Shown here piece by piece: positions 38,153-47,270 of a DNA stretch of 64,000 nt (position 1 is the first letter of the stretch; every line of letters starts with the position of its first letter). The stretch covers positions 930,001-994,000 of the forward strand of contig NZ_JADNQW010000005.1 in NCBI RefSeq assembly GCF_015709455.1. The letters are read 5' to 3'. Position numbers and translations under genes: made by a program. Source of the stretch: Methylosinus sp. H3A. GTDB taxonomy: Bacteria; Pseudomonadota; Alphaproteobacteria; Rhizobiales; Beijerinckiaceae. The notes beneath the pieces are model-generated. The model did not search any database, had not been told where the DNA came from, and saw only the letters and a program-made list of their open reading frames with translations.

Positions 38153-38453
38153 CTATCTCCGCAGGACCGCTACGAGATAACGGCCTGCTCGGAAGCGGCG
38201 TTCCGATAGGTCACGTCCTGCGGCTCGCCGAATCGAAGGCGGTCGCCGACGGACAGGAGATGATCTTCGTCGCCCTCCCGCAGACGCAGCTCTCCCTCCA
38301 AAATCCAGATGACATGCCGGCGGTCCTCATAAGCGCTCGCCGGGAAGGATACGCTCCGGCCTGCCGGCAAAGTGATCTCGACCAATTCGAAATCCACTCC
38401 CGGATCGACGAAAATCTGCCTGCGCAGGTAATGCGTCTCCGGGTCGCGCCAAA
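38153..38453 (-). pseudogene. remnant of an XRE-cupin regulator (C-terminal cupin only)
   Basis: Reading from directly after the era stop, the frame gives VIWRDPETHYLRRQIFVD and a cupin domain (LVEITLPAGRSVSF, HVIWILEGELRLREGDEDH). This is the usual C-terminal half of XRE-family regulators that sense a small ligand. The N-terminal helix-turn-helix is missing: its place is taken by era. Near the C-terminus the frame ends early at a TAG at 38170; a one-base shift restores a family-like ending RYLVAVLRR and stop at 38153. The only in-frame standard start is an internal GTG at 38397. Truncation plus a probable one-base deletion suggest decay. Confidence 0.6.
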
Positions 38454-39353
38454 TTACTCCTTCGGGAAATCCAGCCGCATCTCGCGATAGCGCTCAGGGT
38501 CGTCGGCCCAGTTCTCGCGCACCTTCACGAATAAAAAGAGATGCACCTTCTGCTCGGCGGCTTCCGCGATCTCGCGGCGCGCCGCCTGGCCGATCGCCTT
38601 GATCGTGCGGCCGCCCTCGCCGATGACGATCTTCTTCTGACCGTCGCGGGTGACATAGATCGTCTGCTCTATGCGCGCCGAGCCGTCCTTCTGATTTTCC
38701 CAGGACTCGGTCTCGACAGTGGACTGATACGGCAATTCGTCGTGCAGCCGCTCGAAGATTTTTTCGCGCGTGATCTCGGCGGCGAGCAGGCGCAGAGGCG
38801 CGTCGGAGAGCTGGTCCTCCGGATAGAGCCAGGGCGAGGGCCGCATCAGCGCGCCGAGCTTGGCCTTCAGATCGGCGACGCCGTCGCCATTGAGCGCGGA
38901 GATCATGAAGGTCTCGATGAACTCCGCCTTCTCCGTGAGCGCGGCCGTGAGCGCCAGCAGCGAATCGCGCGGCACCAGATCGATCTTGTTGAGCGCCAGA
39001 ATTTTCGGCGCGGAGAGCCCGGCGAGCTTGGCGACGATCTCCTCCACCTCGGCGACGATGCCGCGGCGCGCGTCGACGAGCAGCACGATCGCGTCGGCGT
39101 CGCCGGCGCCGGCGATGGCGCTCGCCACCATGGCGCGGTCGAGCCTGCGCTTGGGCGCGAAAATGCCGGGCGTGTCGACCAATATGATCTGCGCTTCCCC
39201 TTCGAGCGCTATGCCGCGCACGAGGGCGCGGGTCGTCTGCGCCTTGCGCGAGACGATCGACACTTTGGCGCCGACGAGCTGGTTCAGCAGCGTCGATTTG
39301 CCGGCGTTTGGCGCGCCGACCAGAGCGACAAAGCCGCAGCTTGTTTCTGTCAC
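38454..39353 (-). CDS. era: GTPase Era
   Basis: Essential GTPase for 16S rRNA maturation and 30S assembly, 299 residues. The G1 motif is GAPNAGKST, G3 DTPG and G4 NKID; the C-terminal KH RNA-binding domain includes VIGEGGRTIKAIG followed by the conserved FVKVRENWADDPE. It is the last intact gene of the minus-strand operon lepB-rnc-era; a dispersed repeat lies between rnc and era. Confidence 0.97.
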   Translation of the reverse strand: MTETSCGFVALVGAPNAGKSTLLNQLVGAKVSIVSRKAQTTRALVRGIALEGEAQIILVDTPGIFAPKRRLDRAMVASAIAGAGDADAIVLLVDARRGIVAEVEEIVAKLAGLSAPKILALNKIDLVPRDSLLALTAALTEKAEFIETFMISALNGDGVADLKAKLGALMRPSPWLYPEDQLSDAPLRLLAAEITREKIFERLHDELPYQSTVETESWENQKDGSARIEQTIYVTRDGQKKIVIGEGGRTIKAIGQAARREIAEAAEQKVHLFLFVKVRENWADDPERYREMRLDFPKE

Positions 39354-39390
39354 GAATATGCGCCTTTCGATGCGAGGCAGAAGTGCTCGG

Positions 39391-39439
39391 CTTCGACCCT
39401 TCGAGACGCCGGCTTCGCCGGCTCCTCAGGGTGAGGGGG
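39391..39439. repeat. dispersed palindromic repeat, intergenic copy
   Basis: On the minus strand this reads CCCCCTCACCCTGAGGAG, then a GCCGGCGAAGCCGGC palindrome, then GTCTCGAAGGGTCGAAG. It matches in layout the copy found inside ileS at 52911-52953. It sits between rnc and era in the operon transcript and would fold as a stem-loop. Confidence 0.7.
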
Positions 39440-39468
39440 CTGTATTTGCATTGCTGTTGCGTGATTCA

Positions 39469-40170
39469 TCAGCCGTCTTCCCGCTCTATGCCTTCGCGAT
39501 CGAGAAAGGCCTGGGCGGCAGATTGCTCGGCGGCGCGCTTGGAGGCGCCGGCGCCTTCCGCTGCGACAAAACCTTCCACATCGACCGCCACCTCGAAGAA
39601 GGGCGCGTGATCCGGCCCGCTGCGCGCGGCGAGGCGGTAGCGCGGCGTCGCCAGGCGGCGGGCCTGCGCCCATTCCTGCAGCGCGGTCTTGGCGTCGCGG
39701 AGCCTTCGCCCCGGCGCGCGCATGCGTTCTGCGAAGGCCGCGCGCACCACGGCCTCGGCCGCATGCGGACCGCCGTCGAGATAGACCGCGCCGATGATCG
39801 CCTCGCACATATCGCCCAATATGGCGCGTTTCTTCCGCCCGCCGGTCTGCGCCTCGCCGTCGCCGAGCCGCATGAAGGGGCCGACGCCCCAGCGCTCGGC
39901 GACTTCCGCGCAGGATTCCTTGCGGACGAGATCGGCGAGCCGCCGCGACAATTCGCCCTCGCTCTCCTGCGGAAAATTCTCATAGAGCATATGGGCGACG
40001 ACGACGCCGAGCACGCGGTCGCCGAGAAACTCCAGCCGCTCATAGGAGTCCGGCCGCGCCGCAGAGGCGCTGACATGGGTCAGCGCATGCTCCAGCAGGC
40101 GACGATTGACGAAGCCATGGCCGACGCTCGCCTCGAGCGCGGCGAGGTCTTCCCGACCGAGAGCTCCCAT
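39469..40170 (-). CDS. rnc: ribonuclease III
   Basis: Double-strand RNA endonuclease of 233 residues that matures rRNA and mRNA. The RNase III signature is ERLEFLGDRVLG (catalytic Glu/Asp), with the second acidic site GDMCEAIIGAVYLDGG, followed by a C-terminal dsRNA-binding domain ending GASKRAAEQSAAQAFL. The ATG at 40170 gives a normal length; the frame extends upstream to 40239 into lepB. It lies 26 bases after lepB. Confidence 0.96.
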   Translation of the reverse strand: MGALGREDLAALEASVGHGFVNRRLLEHALTHVSASAARPDSYERLEFLGDRVLGVVVAHMLYENFPQESEGELSRRLADLVRKESCAEVAERWGVGPFMRLGDGEAQTGGRKKRAILGDMCEAIIGAVYLDGGPHAAEAVVRAAFAERMRAPGRRLRDAKTALQEWAQARRLATPRYRLAARSGPDHAPFFEVAVDVEGFVAAEGAGASKRAAEQSAAQAFLDREGIEREDG

Positions 40171-40196
40171 GGTCGTCTGCTTTGTGCCTGTCGGCC

Positions 40197-40988
40197 TCAA
40201 TGCGCCGGCTTGAACAGCCGATCCCATCTCACGGTCCACGGCCAGCGCCAGAAGGCCAGAGCATATTCGTCCTTCTGGACCGAGAAGAAGATGATTTCGG
40301 CGCGGCCCACCAGATTTTCGGAGGGCACGTAGCCGACGCCGCCTTCCTCTGGCGCAAAGCGGGAATCGGTCGAATTGTCGCGGTTGTCGCCCATCATGAA
40401 ATAATTGTTCGGCGGCACGACGAACAGCTCCGTATTGTCCTTATAGCCGTGGTCGCCTTCGATCTCGATGATCGTATGGGCGACGCCGCCGGGCAGAGTC
40501 TCGGTATAGGTCGGCACCTCGACCTCGCGGCCGTCGCGCCCCTCGTGCTTCTCCTTGGGCTTGACCTCGCGCGGCACGATCTCGCCATTGATATAGAGAC
40601 GCCCCTCGATCATCTGGATGCGGTCGCCGGGCAGGCCGATGACGCGCTTGATGTAGTCGGTCTCATTGTCGCGCGGCAGCTTGAACACTGCCACATCGCC
40701 GCGCTTGGGCTGCGAGCCGAGCACGCGGCCGGAGAAGAGATCGAGCCGCCAGTCGAGATAAGGCACGGAGGGCAGCGAGTAGTTCGAATAGCCATAGGCG
40801 TATTTCGAGACGAAGACATAGTCGCCGATCAACAAGGTCGGGATCATCGAGCCCGAAGGAATGTTGAAAGGCTGAAACAGCAGCGTGCGAATGACGAGGG
40901 CGATGACCAGCGCCTGGACGATCACCTTGATCGTCTCGAGCAAACCACCTTCGTCGCGCCGTTCGGCGACCGAGACGTTCCTGCTCAA
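40197..40988 (-). CDS. lepB: signal peptidase I
   Basis: Membrane-bound serine/lysine protease of 263 residues that removes signal peptides from exported proteins. An N-terminal membrane segment lies at about residues 19-37 (IKVIVQALVIALVIRTLL). The catalytic Ser is in FNIPSGSMIPTLLIGD and the catalytic Lys in DNETDYIKRVIGLPGD; GDNRDNSTDSR is the conserved box E. It is preceded by a stem-loop in the acpS-lepB gap. Confidence 0.96.
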   Translation of the reverse strand: MSRNVSVAERRDEGGLLETIKVIVQALVIALVIRTLLFQPFNIPSGSMIPTLLIGDYVFVSKYAYGYSNYSLPSVPYLDWRLDLFSGRVLGSQPKRGDVAVFKLPRDNETDYIKRVIGLPGDRIQMIEGRLYINGEIVPREVKPKEKHEGRDGREVEVPTYTETLPGGVAHTIIEIEGDHGYKDNTELFVVPPNNYFMMGDNRDNSTDSRFAPEEGGVGYVPSENLVGRAEIIFFSVQKDEYALAFWRWPWTVRWDRLFKPAH

Positions 40989-41045
40989 ACCGCGTCACTC
41001 CCTTTTGGCCGATGCCGCTTTCGGTCGTCCTGGATCAATTTGCGA

Positions 41046-41100
41046 GCGAGCCTGAAGGCTCGCGGTCGATGAACTTCGGACCGCGAGCCTTCAGGCTCGC
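41046..41100. repeat. 22-bp inverted repeat between acpS and lepB
   Basis: Arms at 41046-41067 and 41079-41100 are perfectly complementary, with an 11-nt loop. Each arm contains the smaller palindrome GCGAGCCTGAAGGCTCGC. It is transcribed within the operon and may limit read-through to lepB or be a mobile palindromic element. Confidence 0.7.
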
Positions 41101-41112
41101 AAAGCTCGTCTA

Positions 41113-41508
41113 TCACGTCAGCGCCTCTATGAGAACCTGGGCCTGCGCGAGTGGATATTCGTCGGTCAATGTGAGGTGAATGACCACTTTCGCGCCCTTT
41201 GGCGTGATCTCGGCCAGCCGCTCGGCGGCGCCGCCCGTCAGCTCGACCGTGGGCTTGCCCGAGGGCAGATTCACCACCCCCATGGTTTTCCAAGTGATTC
41301 CGTCCTTTATGCCGGTGCCGAGCGCCTTGGCGCAGGCCTCCTTGGCGGCGAAGCGCTTGGCGTAGGAGGCCGCGCGCGTAGCGCGCCCTTCCGATTTCTC
41401 GCGTTCTATGTCGGTGAAGCAACGGTGGATGAACCGCTCGCCATAGCGCTCGAGCGCCTGCTCTATGCGGCGTATGTCGCAGAGGTCGCTGCCGAAGCCG
41501 ATGATCAT
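41113..41508 (-). CDS. acpS: holo-[acyl-carrier-protein] synthase
   Basis: Transfers 4'-phosphopantetheine from CoA to acyl carrier protein. The 131-residue protein starts [16 protein letters not shown] (metal Asp) and contains [13 protein letters not shown] (metal Glu), the two motifs of the family. The ATG overlaps the pdxJ stop (ATGA at 41505-41508), so it is coupled to pdxJ as in many proteobacteria. Confidence 0.95.
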   Translation of the reverse strand: MIIGFGSDLCDIRRIEQALERYGERFIHRCFTDIEREKSEGRATRAASYAKRFAAKEACAKALGTGIKDGITWKTMGVVNLPSGKPTVELTGGAAERLAEITPKGAKVVIHLTLTDEYPLAQAQVLIEALT

Positions 41509-42257
41509 GAGGCGCCCGCGCCCTCGTCGATCGCGCGGCGCATGGCGCGGATCGATTCGGCGAGGCCGACGAACACCGCCTCGCCGATGAGGAAATGGCC
41601 GATGTTCAATTCGACGATCTGCGGCAGAGCGGCGATGCGCCGCGCCGTCGCATAGTCCAGCCCATGGCCGGCGTGGCACTCGAGCCCGCGTTCCGCCGTA
41701 TGGGCCGCGGCGGCGACGATGCGGGCGAACTCGCGCTCTGCGGCCTCATGGTCTCCCACTTCGACGGCGTGGCACCATGCGCCCGTATGCAGCTCGACGA
41801 CCGGCGCGCGAATAGAGTCGGCGGCGTCGATCGCCTCGGCGCCCGGCTCGATGAACAGAGAGACGCGAATGCCGGCCCGGTTCAGCTCGTCGACGAAGGG
41901 GACGAGATGGTTATGGCCGCCGATGACGTCGAGCCCGCCCTCCGTGGTGCGCTCCGTGCGACGTTCGGGCACGAGGCAGACGGCGTGCGGCTTCGTCTTC
42001 AGCGCGATATCGAGCATTTGCTCGGTCGCGGCCATCTCGAAATTCAGCGGTTTGGATATCTCGGCTCTGAGGCGCGCCATATCCTCGTCGCGAATGTGGC
42101 GGCGATCCTCGCGCAAATGCGCCGTTATGCCGTCGGCGCCGGCCTCGATCGCGAGCAGGGCGGCGCGCAGCGGGTCCGGCCCTTGCCCTCCGCGGGCGTT
42201 ACGTATCGTCGCGACGTGATCGACATTCACGCCGAGGCGGATGCGGCGAGCGTTCAT
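41505..42257 (-). CDS. pdxJ: pyridoxine 5'-phosphate synthase
   Basis: Condenses 1-deoxyxylulose 5-phosphate with 3-amino-2-oxopropyl phosphate to give pyridoxine 5'-phosphate in vitamin B6 synthesis. The 250-residue TIM barrel shows [40 protein letters not shown] and [11 protein letters not shown]. It lies 28 bases after rel and is coupled to acpS. Confidence 0.97.
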   Translation of the reverse strand: MNARRIRLGVNVDHVATIRNARGGQGPDPLRAALLAIEAGADGITAHLREDRRHIRDEDMARLRAEISKPLNFEMAATEQMLDIALKTKPHAVCLVPERRTERTTEGGLDVIGGHNHLVPFVDELNRAGIRVSLFIEPGAEAIDAADSIRAPVVELHTGAWCHAVEVGDHEAAEREFARIVAAAAHTAERGLECHAGHGLDYATARRIAALPQIVELNIGHFLIGEAVFVGLAESIRAMRRAIDEGAGAS

Positions 42258-42285
42258 CTTTCCTCACCTCGATCCTTGTCTTGCC

Positions 42286-44496
42286 TCACCCGATCACGCG
42301 CTCGACCTTGCTGACCAGCGCGCTGGCCCGCAGCCGGGCGATGATCTCGTTCAAATGCTTCAGATCGGCGACCTCGAGATCGAATCGCATCTCACGAAAG
42401 TCGGGAGAATGGATGGCGAAGGCGACATTGTCGATATTGGCTCCCGTCTCGCCGATCAGCGTCGCCAGCCCGCCCAGCGTTCCCGGCTCGTTGATCGCCG
42501 TCACCACGAGGCAGGCCGGGAACAATTCCCGGCTCTCCGGATCGATATCCCAGCGCACGTCGAGCCAGCGGTCGGGCTGGTCGTCGAAGGCGGTGAGCGC
42601 CGGCGATTGAATCGGATAGATGGTGATGCCCTCGCCCGGCGTCAGTATGCCGACGATGCGGTCGCCCGGCACGGCGCCGCCCTCCGGCGCGAAGCGCACC
42701 GGCACGTCGCCGCGCAGGCCGCGGATCGGAATGGCGCTCGCCTGATCGGGCGCGCCGGGCGCCTTGAACACGACATTGGCGTTGGACTTCATGCCGAACC
42801 AGCCGGGCTCGCCCGGCTCGAGACGCATTTGCTGGGCGGGCTTTCTCTCCTCGCTGAAGTCCGGATAGACGGATTTCACCACATCGCCCGAATAGATCTC
42901 GCCGCGGCCGACGGCGGCGAAAGCATCCTCCAGCGAGGCGCGGGCGAGCCGCGGCAGCGCGGCCTTGAGCTTCTCGTCCGAGACCGCTCGGCCGGCGCGC
43001 TCGAAGGCGCGGGTGACGATCTGCCGGCCGAGCCCGGCATATTGCATCCGCACGGCCTCGCGCGTCGCGCGGCGGATGGCGGAGCGCGCTTTGCCGGTGA
43101 CGACGAGCGACTCCCAGGCCGCCGGCGGCACATGCCCCTCGGCGCGGATGATCTCCACCTCGTCGCCGTTCTGTAATTGCGACAGAACCGGCGCTATGCG
43201 TCCATTGATCTTGGCTCCGACGGCGGAATCGCCGACGCGCGTATGCACCGCATAGGCGAAATCGATCGGCGTCGCGCCGCGCGGCAGCGCGATGAGCCCA
43301 CCCTTGGGCGTGAAGCAGAACACCTGGTCCTGGAAGAGCTCGAGCCGCGTATGCTCCAGAAATTCTTCCGGACTGTCGCCATGGGCGAGCAACTCGAGCG
43401 TGTCCTGCAGCCATTTGAAGGCGCGGCTCTCCTTGGCGAGCTCCTCCTTGCCCTCGTCGCTGGACGAATCCTTGTAGAGCGCATGGGCGGCGATGCCGAA
43501 ACGCGCGATCTCATGCATGGCGGCGGTGCGGATCTGCAATTCGACGCGCTGATGGCCGGGGCCGATCACTGTCGTGTGAATGGAGCGATAGTCGTTCTGC
43601 TTGGGCGTCGAAATATAGTCTTTGAAGCGGCCCGGCACGCTCGGCCATTTGGTATGCACGATGCCGAGCGCACGATAGCAGTCCTCGACATCGTCGACGA
43701 TGATGCGGAAGCCGAAAATATCCGAGAGCTGCTCGAAGGCGATCGATTTGCGCTCCATCTTGCGCCAGACGGAGAAGGGCGTCTTCTGCCGGCCGGTGAC
43801 CGCCGCGTGAATGCCGCGGGCGGCGAATTCCTGCGTCAGCTCCTTCTCGATCTTTTTGATGATGCGGCCATTTTTGGCGCGCAGCTCGTGCAACCGGGTC
43901 TCGATCGCCTGATAGGCCTCTGGCGTCAGATGGCGGAAGGCCAGCCCCTCCAGCTCCTCACGCAGGCGCTGCATGCCCATGCGGCCGGCGAGCGGAGCAT
44001 AAATGTCGAGCGTCTCCTGCGCGATGCGGGCGCGTTTTTCCGGCGGCACGAAATGCAGCGTGCGCATATTGTGCAGCCGATCCGCGAGCTTGACCAACAG
44101 CACGCGGACGTCCTCGGCGACGGCGAGCAGCAGCTTGCGGAAATTTTCGCCCTGCGCCGCTTTTTTGGAGACGAGGTCGAGCTTCTCGATCTTGGTCAGC
44201 CCGTCGACGAGCTTGCCGATCTGCGGGCCGAACAGGCGGTTGATCTCGTCGAGCGTGGAGCTCGTGTCCTCCACCGTGTCGTGCAGCACGGCGGCGACGA
44301 TGGTGGCGTCGTCCAGCTTGAGGTCGGTGAGGATCGCCGCGACTTCGAGCGGATGGGAGAAATAAGGGTCGCCGGAGGCGCGGGTCTGCTGGCCATGCGC
44401 CTTCATGGCGTAGACATAGGCCCGATTCAGCAAATCCTCGTCGACCTGCGGGTTGTATTTGCGCACCCGCTCGACGAGTTCATATTGGCGCATCAT
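42286..44496 (-). CDS. rel: bifunctional (p)ppGpp synthetase/hydrolase (Rel/SpoT)
   Basis: The 736-residue RSH protein that makes and degrades the alarmone (p)ppGpp. Domains in order are: HD hydrolase at about residues 30-190, with the intact metal motif VLHDTVEDT; synthetase at about 235-350, with WPSVPGRFKDYISTPK and YRSIHTTV; TGS at about 400-460 (FTPKGGLIALPRGAT); and a C-terminal ACT domain (NEPGTLGGLATLIGETGANI). Both active sites look intact, as expected for the single RSH of alphaproteobacteria. It follows rpoZ by 183 bases. Confidence 0.96.
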   Translation of the reverse strand: MMRQYELVERVRKYNPQVDEDLLNRAYVYAMKAHGQQTRASGDPYFSHPLEVAAILTDLKLDDATIVAAVLHDTVEDTSSTLDEINRLFGPQIGKLVDGLTKIEKLDLVSKKAAQGENFRKLLLAVAEDVRVLLVKLADRLHNMRTLHFVPPEKRARIAQETLDIYAPLAGRMGMQRLREELEGLAFRHLTPEAYQAIETRLHELRAKNGRIIKKIEKELTQEFAARGIHAAVTGRQKTPFSVWRKMERKSIAFEQLSDIFGFRIIVDDVEDCYRALGIVHTKWPSVPGRFKDYISTPKQNDYRSIHTTVIGPGHQRVELQIRTAAMHEIARFGIAAHALYKDSSSDEGKEELAKESRAFKWLQDTLELLAHGDSPEEFLEHTRLELFQDQVFCFTPKGGLIALPRGATPIDFAYAVHTRVGDSAVGAKINGRIAPVLSQLQNGDEVEIIRAEGHVPPAAWESLVVTGKARSAIRRATREAVRMQYAGLGRQIVTRAFERAGRAVSDEKLKAALPRLARASLEDAFAAVGRGEIYSGDVVKSVYPDFSEERKPAQQMRLEPGEPGWFGMKSNANVVFKAPGAPDQASAIPIRGLRGDVPVRFAPEGGAVPGDRIVGILTPGEGITIYPIQSPALTAFDDQPDRWLDVRWDIDPESRELFPACLVVTAINEPGTLGGLATLIGETGANIDNVAFAIHSPDFREMRFDLEVADLKHLNEIIARLRASALVSKVERVIG

Positions 44497-44679
44497 CGGC
44501 GTCGACCAACGATCTGGTTGCGCGGATCGTCGGGGGCGTCGCGGAACTCACGGGGAAGATCGGACGGGAGACGGCGCGAGGGCCCGAAGCCGGCCGACGG
44601 CCGCATTCGAGCGCGATTGTAGAACAGCTCGCCGCCGGCCTCTAGCGATTTCGGCGGCAGTCCCTCGCGGGGCGGCGAA

Positions 44680-45063
44680 TTACTCGCCTTCGTCCTCGAC
44701 CTCGGCCGGAGGCACCAGCCCTTCGAGCCCGCGGAGAAGATCCTCCTCCGTCATGCGGTCGAATTGCCCGTCGCCGCCGTCGGAATCCGGCGCGGCGGCG
44801 AGCGAGGGCACCGTCTCGGTCTCGGGCTCGTCGACCTCGACATGGCGCTGCAGAGAATGGATGAAGTCTTCCTTGAGATCGTCGGGCGAAAGCGCGGTCT
44901 CGGCGATTTCGCGAAGCGCGACGACCGGGTTCTTGTCCTTGTCGCGCTCCACCAGAATCGACTGGCCGGAGGAGATGAGCCGCGCGCGATGCGCCGCGAG
45001 CAGAACCAGATCGAAGCGGTTCTCGATTTTGTCGATGCAGTCTTCGACGGTGACGCGCGCCAT
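44680..45063 (-). CDS. rpoZ: RNA polymerase omega subunit
   Basis: A 127-residue omega subunit that supports assembly of RNA polymerase beta'. The N-terminus [20 protein letters not shown] and the [14 protein letters not shown] helix are diagnostic; the long acidic C-terminal tail is usual in alphaproteobacteria. An AGAGGAG box precedes the ATG, and a promoter candidate lies just upstream. In several bacteria omega is needed for the ppGpp response, in keeping with its place before rel. Confidence 0.95.
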   Translation of the reverse strand: MARVTVEDCIDKIENRFDLVLLAAHRARLISSGQSILVERDKDKNPVVALREIAETALSPDDLKEDFIHSLQRHVEVDEPETETVPSLAAAPDSDGGDGQFDRMTEEDLLRGLEGLVPPAEVEDEGE

Positions 45064-45098
45064 GTCGTGCGGACTCCTCTAGCGTTCGATCGAGCCGC

Positions 45099-45127
45099 CT
45101 GCTACACTAATTTTTTGGCGCTGGCAA
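45099..45127 (-). promoter_or_regulatory. candidate promoter of rpoZ
   Basis: On the minus strand there is TTGCCA (45122-45127), a 17-base spacer and TAGCAG (45099-45104), a fair match to a housekeeping sigma promoter. It would start transcription about 30 bases before the rpoZ ATG. Confidence 0.4.
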
Positions 45128-45235
45128 TGCGCGACGGCGCGGCGTCGCGCACGCCCGTGATCTGCCAGAGCGATCCCGGACTGTCGCCGCCATCTATTGC
45201 TGTAGTATTTCTGGACGGATTTTTCGCGTACCCCC

Positions 45236-45264
45236 TTGACGACCGTCGATACATGGTCGATTTA
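45236..45264 (+). promoter_or_regulatory. candidate promoter facing the NYN-domain gene
   Basis: TTGACG (45236-45241), a 17-base spacer and GATTTA (45259-45264). The -10 match is moderate. An imperfect inverted pair CGACC...GGTCG lies in the spacer. Confidence 0.3.
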
Positions 45265-45473
45265 CGACATTAATGAAGGGCGTGACTGTAATGTGACCAA
45301 ACCTGTTCGCGAATGGCGCGCATGTTTGCGACGCGCGCGTTCGACGCGACATAACGCGAGCGGAAGCGACAGAGTTGCGTCATTGTGGAGAAGCGTGCTG
45401 CCAGTAGGGTCGACAGCGCGCGTGGCAAGCGGCGGCCCCTCGATACTGGACCCGACAAGCGAGACCAAGAACG

Positions 45474-46088
45474 ATGGCAGACCCGGAACGAATTGCCTTA
45501 TTCATTGATGGCGCCAACCTCTATGCGACAGCCAAATCGCTCGGGTTCGATATCGATTACAAACGGCTGCTGCGCGAGTTCCAGGGCAAAGGCCGCCTGA
45601 TCCGCGCCTTCTATTACACGGCGCTGATCGAGGATCAGGAGTATTCGTCGATCCGTCCGCTGATCGACTGGCTCGACTACAACGGCTATGCCGTCGTGAC
45701 CAAGCCGACCAAGGAGTTCGTCGATTCGCTCGGCCGCCGCAAGGTCAAGGGCAATATGGACATAGAGCTCGCCGTCGACGCGATGGAGATGGCGGAGCAT
45801 ATCGACCATATGGTCCTGTTCTCCGGCGACGGCGACTTCCGCTCCCTGGTCGAGGCCGTGCAGCGCAAGGGCGTGCGCGTCTCGGTGATCTCGACGATCA
45901 CCACCCAGCCGCCCATGATCGCCGACGAGCTTCGCCGTCAGGCCGACGAATTCGTCGATCTCATCCATCTCGTCGGCAAGATCGGCCGCGATCCGGGTGA
46001 GCGCGCCGAGCGCATGCAGCGCTTCCAGGAGCGCCGGCCGCAGCCGGTGACGCCGGGCGGCGCCCCCGACGACGATCACGAGGTCTGA
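45474..46088 (+). CDS. LabA-like NYN domain protein
   Basis: A 204-residue protein with a PIN-like NYN domain expected to have metal-dependent RNase activity. The acidic residues are visible in IALFIDGANLYATAK, VKGNMDIELAVDAM and FSGDGDFRSL. The C-terminus after about residue 170 is a basic, Pro-rich tail. Related proteins (LabA/DUF88) have been linked to RNA turnover. The stop overlaps the open frame of the DNA glycosylase that follows. Confidence 0.85.
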   Translation: MADPERIALFIDGANLYATAKSLGFDIDYKRLLREFQGKGRLIRAFYYTALIEDQEYSSIRPLIDWLDYNGYAVVTKPTKEFVDSLGRRKVKGNMDIELAVDAMEMAEHIDHMVLFSGDGDFRSLVEAVQRKGVRVSVISTITTQPPMIADELRRQADEFVDLIHLVGKIGRDPGERAERMQRFQERRPQPVTPGGAPDDDHEV

Positions 46089-46764
46089 ACGACCTTCGAA
46101 GCCAGCTGAATGCGCGGACGAGCCGGGCCACGACTGCCCGCTCTGTCCGCGCCTCGTCGTTTATCGGCGTGAGCTGAGGGAGAGGCATCCCGATTGGCAT
46201 AATGCGCCAGTGGCCGATTTCGGTCCGCTCGACGCGCGTCTTCTGGTGGTTGGCCTCGCGCCCGGGCGCATGGGCGCCAATCGCACCGGCCGCCCTTTCA
46301 CCGGCGACGACGCCGGCCGTCTCCTCTACGTCACCCTCACGGAATTCGGCTTTTCGAGCGGCGTCTATGACTCCCGCGCCAACGACGGCGTCGCCCTTCG
46401 CGATTGCCGTATTACCAATGTCCTGCGCTGCGTCCCGCCCGGCAACAAGCCGCTCCCGGCCGAGCTTTCGGCCTGCCGCCCCTTCTTCGTCGCGACGCTC
46501 CGCCGCCTGAAACAGCCGCGACTCATCGTCGCGCTCGGCCGCATCGCCCATGAGGGCGTGCTGCGCGGCCTATCGCTGAAGCCCGGCGGATTCCCCTTCG
46601 CCCATGGGCGCGAGCATGAGATCGTCTCCAATACTACAAAGACGCCTATTATCCTTATCGACAGCTATCATTGCTCGCGGCTCAACACCAATACGGGCGC
46701 GCTGACGCCGCAGATGTTTCGCGCGATCTTCGCGCGGGCGCGGGAAATTTTGAACGAAAGCTGA
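46072..46764 (+). CDS. type 5-like uracil-DNA glycosylase without an ordinary start codon
   Basis: The frame encodes the full family signature. HDCPLCPRLVVYRREL (Cys ligands of a [4Fe-4S] cluster) is followed by GLAPGRMGANRTGRPFTGDD, the cysteine in NVLRCVPPGNK and a C-terminal SYHCSR motif. These enzymes excise uracil and other deaminated bases from DNA. Yet between the in-frame stop at 46048 and the cysteine motif there is no ATG, GTG or TTG. The first standard start, GTG 46210, would delete the CPLC motif. The best non-standard candidate is ATC at 46072, overlapping the end of the NYN gene; a frameshift from that gene or an assembly error are alternatives. The coordinates given assume ATC. 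Confidence 0.65.
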   Translation, partial: TITRSERPSKPAECADEPGHDCPLCPRLVVYRRELRERHPDWHNAPVADFGPLDARLLVVGLAPGRMGANRTGRPFTGDDAGRLLYVTLTEFGFSSGVYDSRANDGVALRDCRITNVLRCVPPGNKPLPAELSACRPFFVATLRRLKQPRLIVALGRIAHEGVLRGLSLKPGGFPFAHGREHEIVSNTTKTPIILIDSYHCSRLNTNTGALTPQMFRAIFARAREILNES

Positions 46765-46771
46765 TCTCTGC

Positions 46772-47248
46772 TCAGCCGCGGTCGCGCAGCAGGCGACTCT
46801 TCTCACGGCCCCAATCGCGCTTCTTCTCCACCTCGCGCTTGTCGTGCAGCTTCTTGCCGCGCCCCAGCGCGATCTGCAGCTTGGCGCGGCCGCGCTCGTT
46901 GAAATAGAGCTTCATCGGCACGATGGTCATGCCCTCGCGCTCCACACCCTGCGCCAGCTTGGCCAGTTCGCGCTGCTTCAACAGCAGCTTGCGCAGCCTT
47001 TTGGGCTCGTGATTGAAGCGATTGCCGGACAGATATTCGGGAATAGTGGCGTTGACGAGCCAGGCCTCGCCCTTGCGGTCGACATGGGCGTAGCTCTCGG
47101 CGATCGTCGCCTTGCCGGTGCGCAGCGATTTCACCTCCGTTCCCGTCAGCGACAGGCCGGCCTCGAAGGTCTCGCCGATCTCATAATCGTAGCGCGCGCG
47201 CCGATTGTCGGCGACGACCTTGAAATTGGGCTTTTCTTTCTCGGCCAC
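46772..47248 (-). CDS. smpB: SsrA-binding protein SmpB
   Basis: A 158-residue tmRNA partner for ribosome rescue. The N-terminal segment [18 protein letters not shown] and the oligonucleotide-binding fold with [11 protein letters not shown] are diagnostic, as is the basic C-terminal tail ([19 protein letters not shown]) that enters the mRNA channel. The start is GTG 47248, giving the family's normal length; the upstream frame runs into dapA. The tmRNA gene itself was not found in the window. Confidence 0.95.
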   Translation of the reverse strand: MAEKEKPNFKVVADNRRARYDYEIGETFEAGLSLTGTEVKSLRTGKATIAESYAHVDRKGEAWLVNATIPEYLSGNRFNHEPKRLRKLLLKQRELAKLAQGVEREGMTIVPMKLYFNERGRAKLQIALGRGKKLHDKREVEKKRDWGREKSRLLRDRG

Positions 47249-47270
47249 GGCTTGCGATCCTGCGTTCGGC

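Larger units (their letters stand above)
45064..45473. other. 410-base divergent intergenic region
   Basis: It lies between divergent rpoZ and the NYN-domain gene. It holds promoter candidates for each direction (45099-45127 minus, 45236-45264 plus). No open frame with coding character and no recognisable RNA gene were found; short frames at 45236-45508 look like noise. If the plus promoter drives the NYN gene, its leader would be about 200 bases. Confidence 0.55.
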
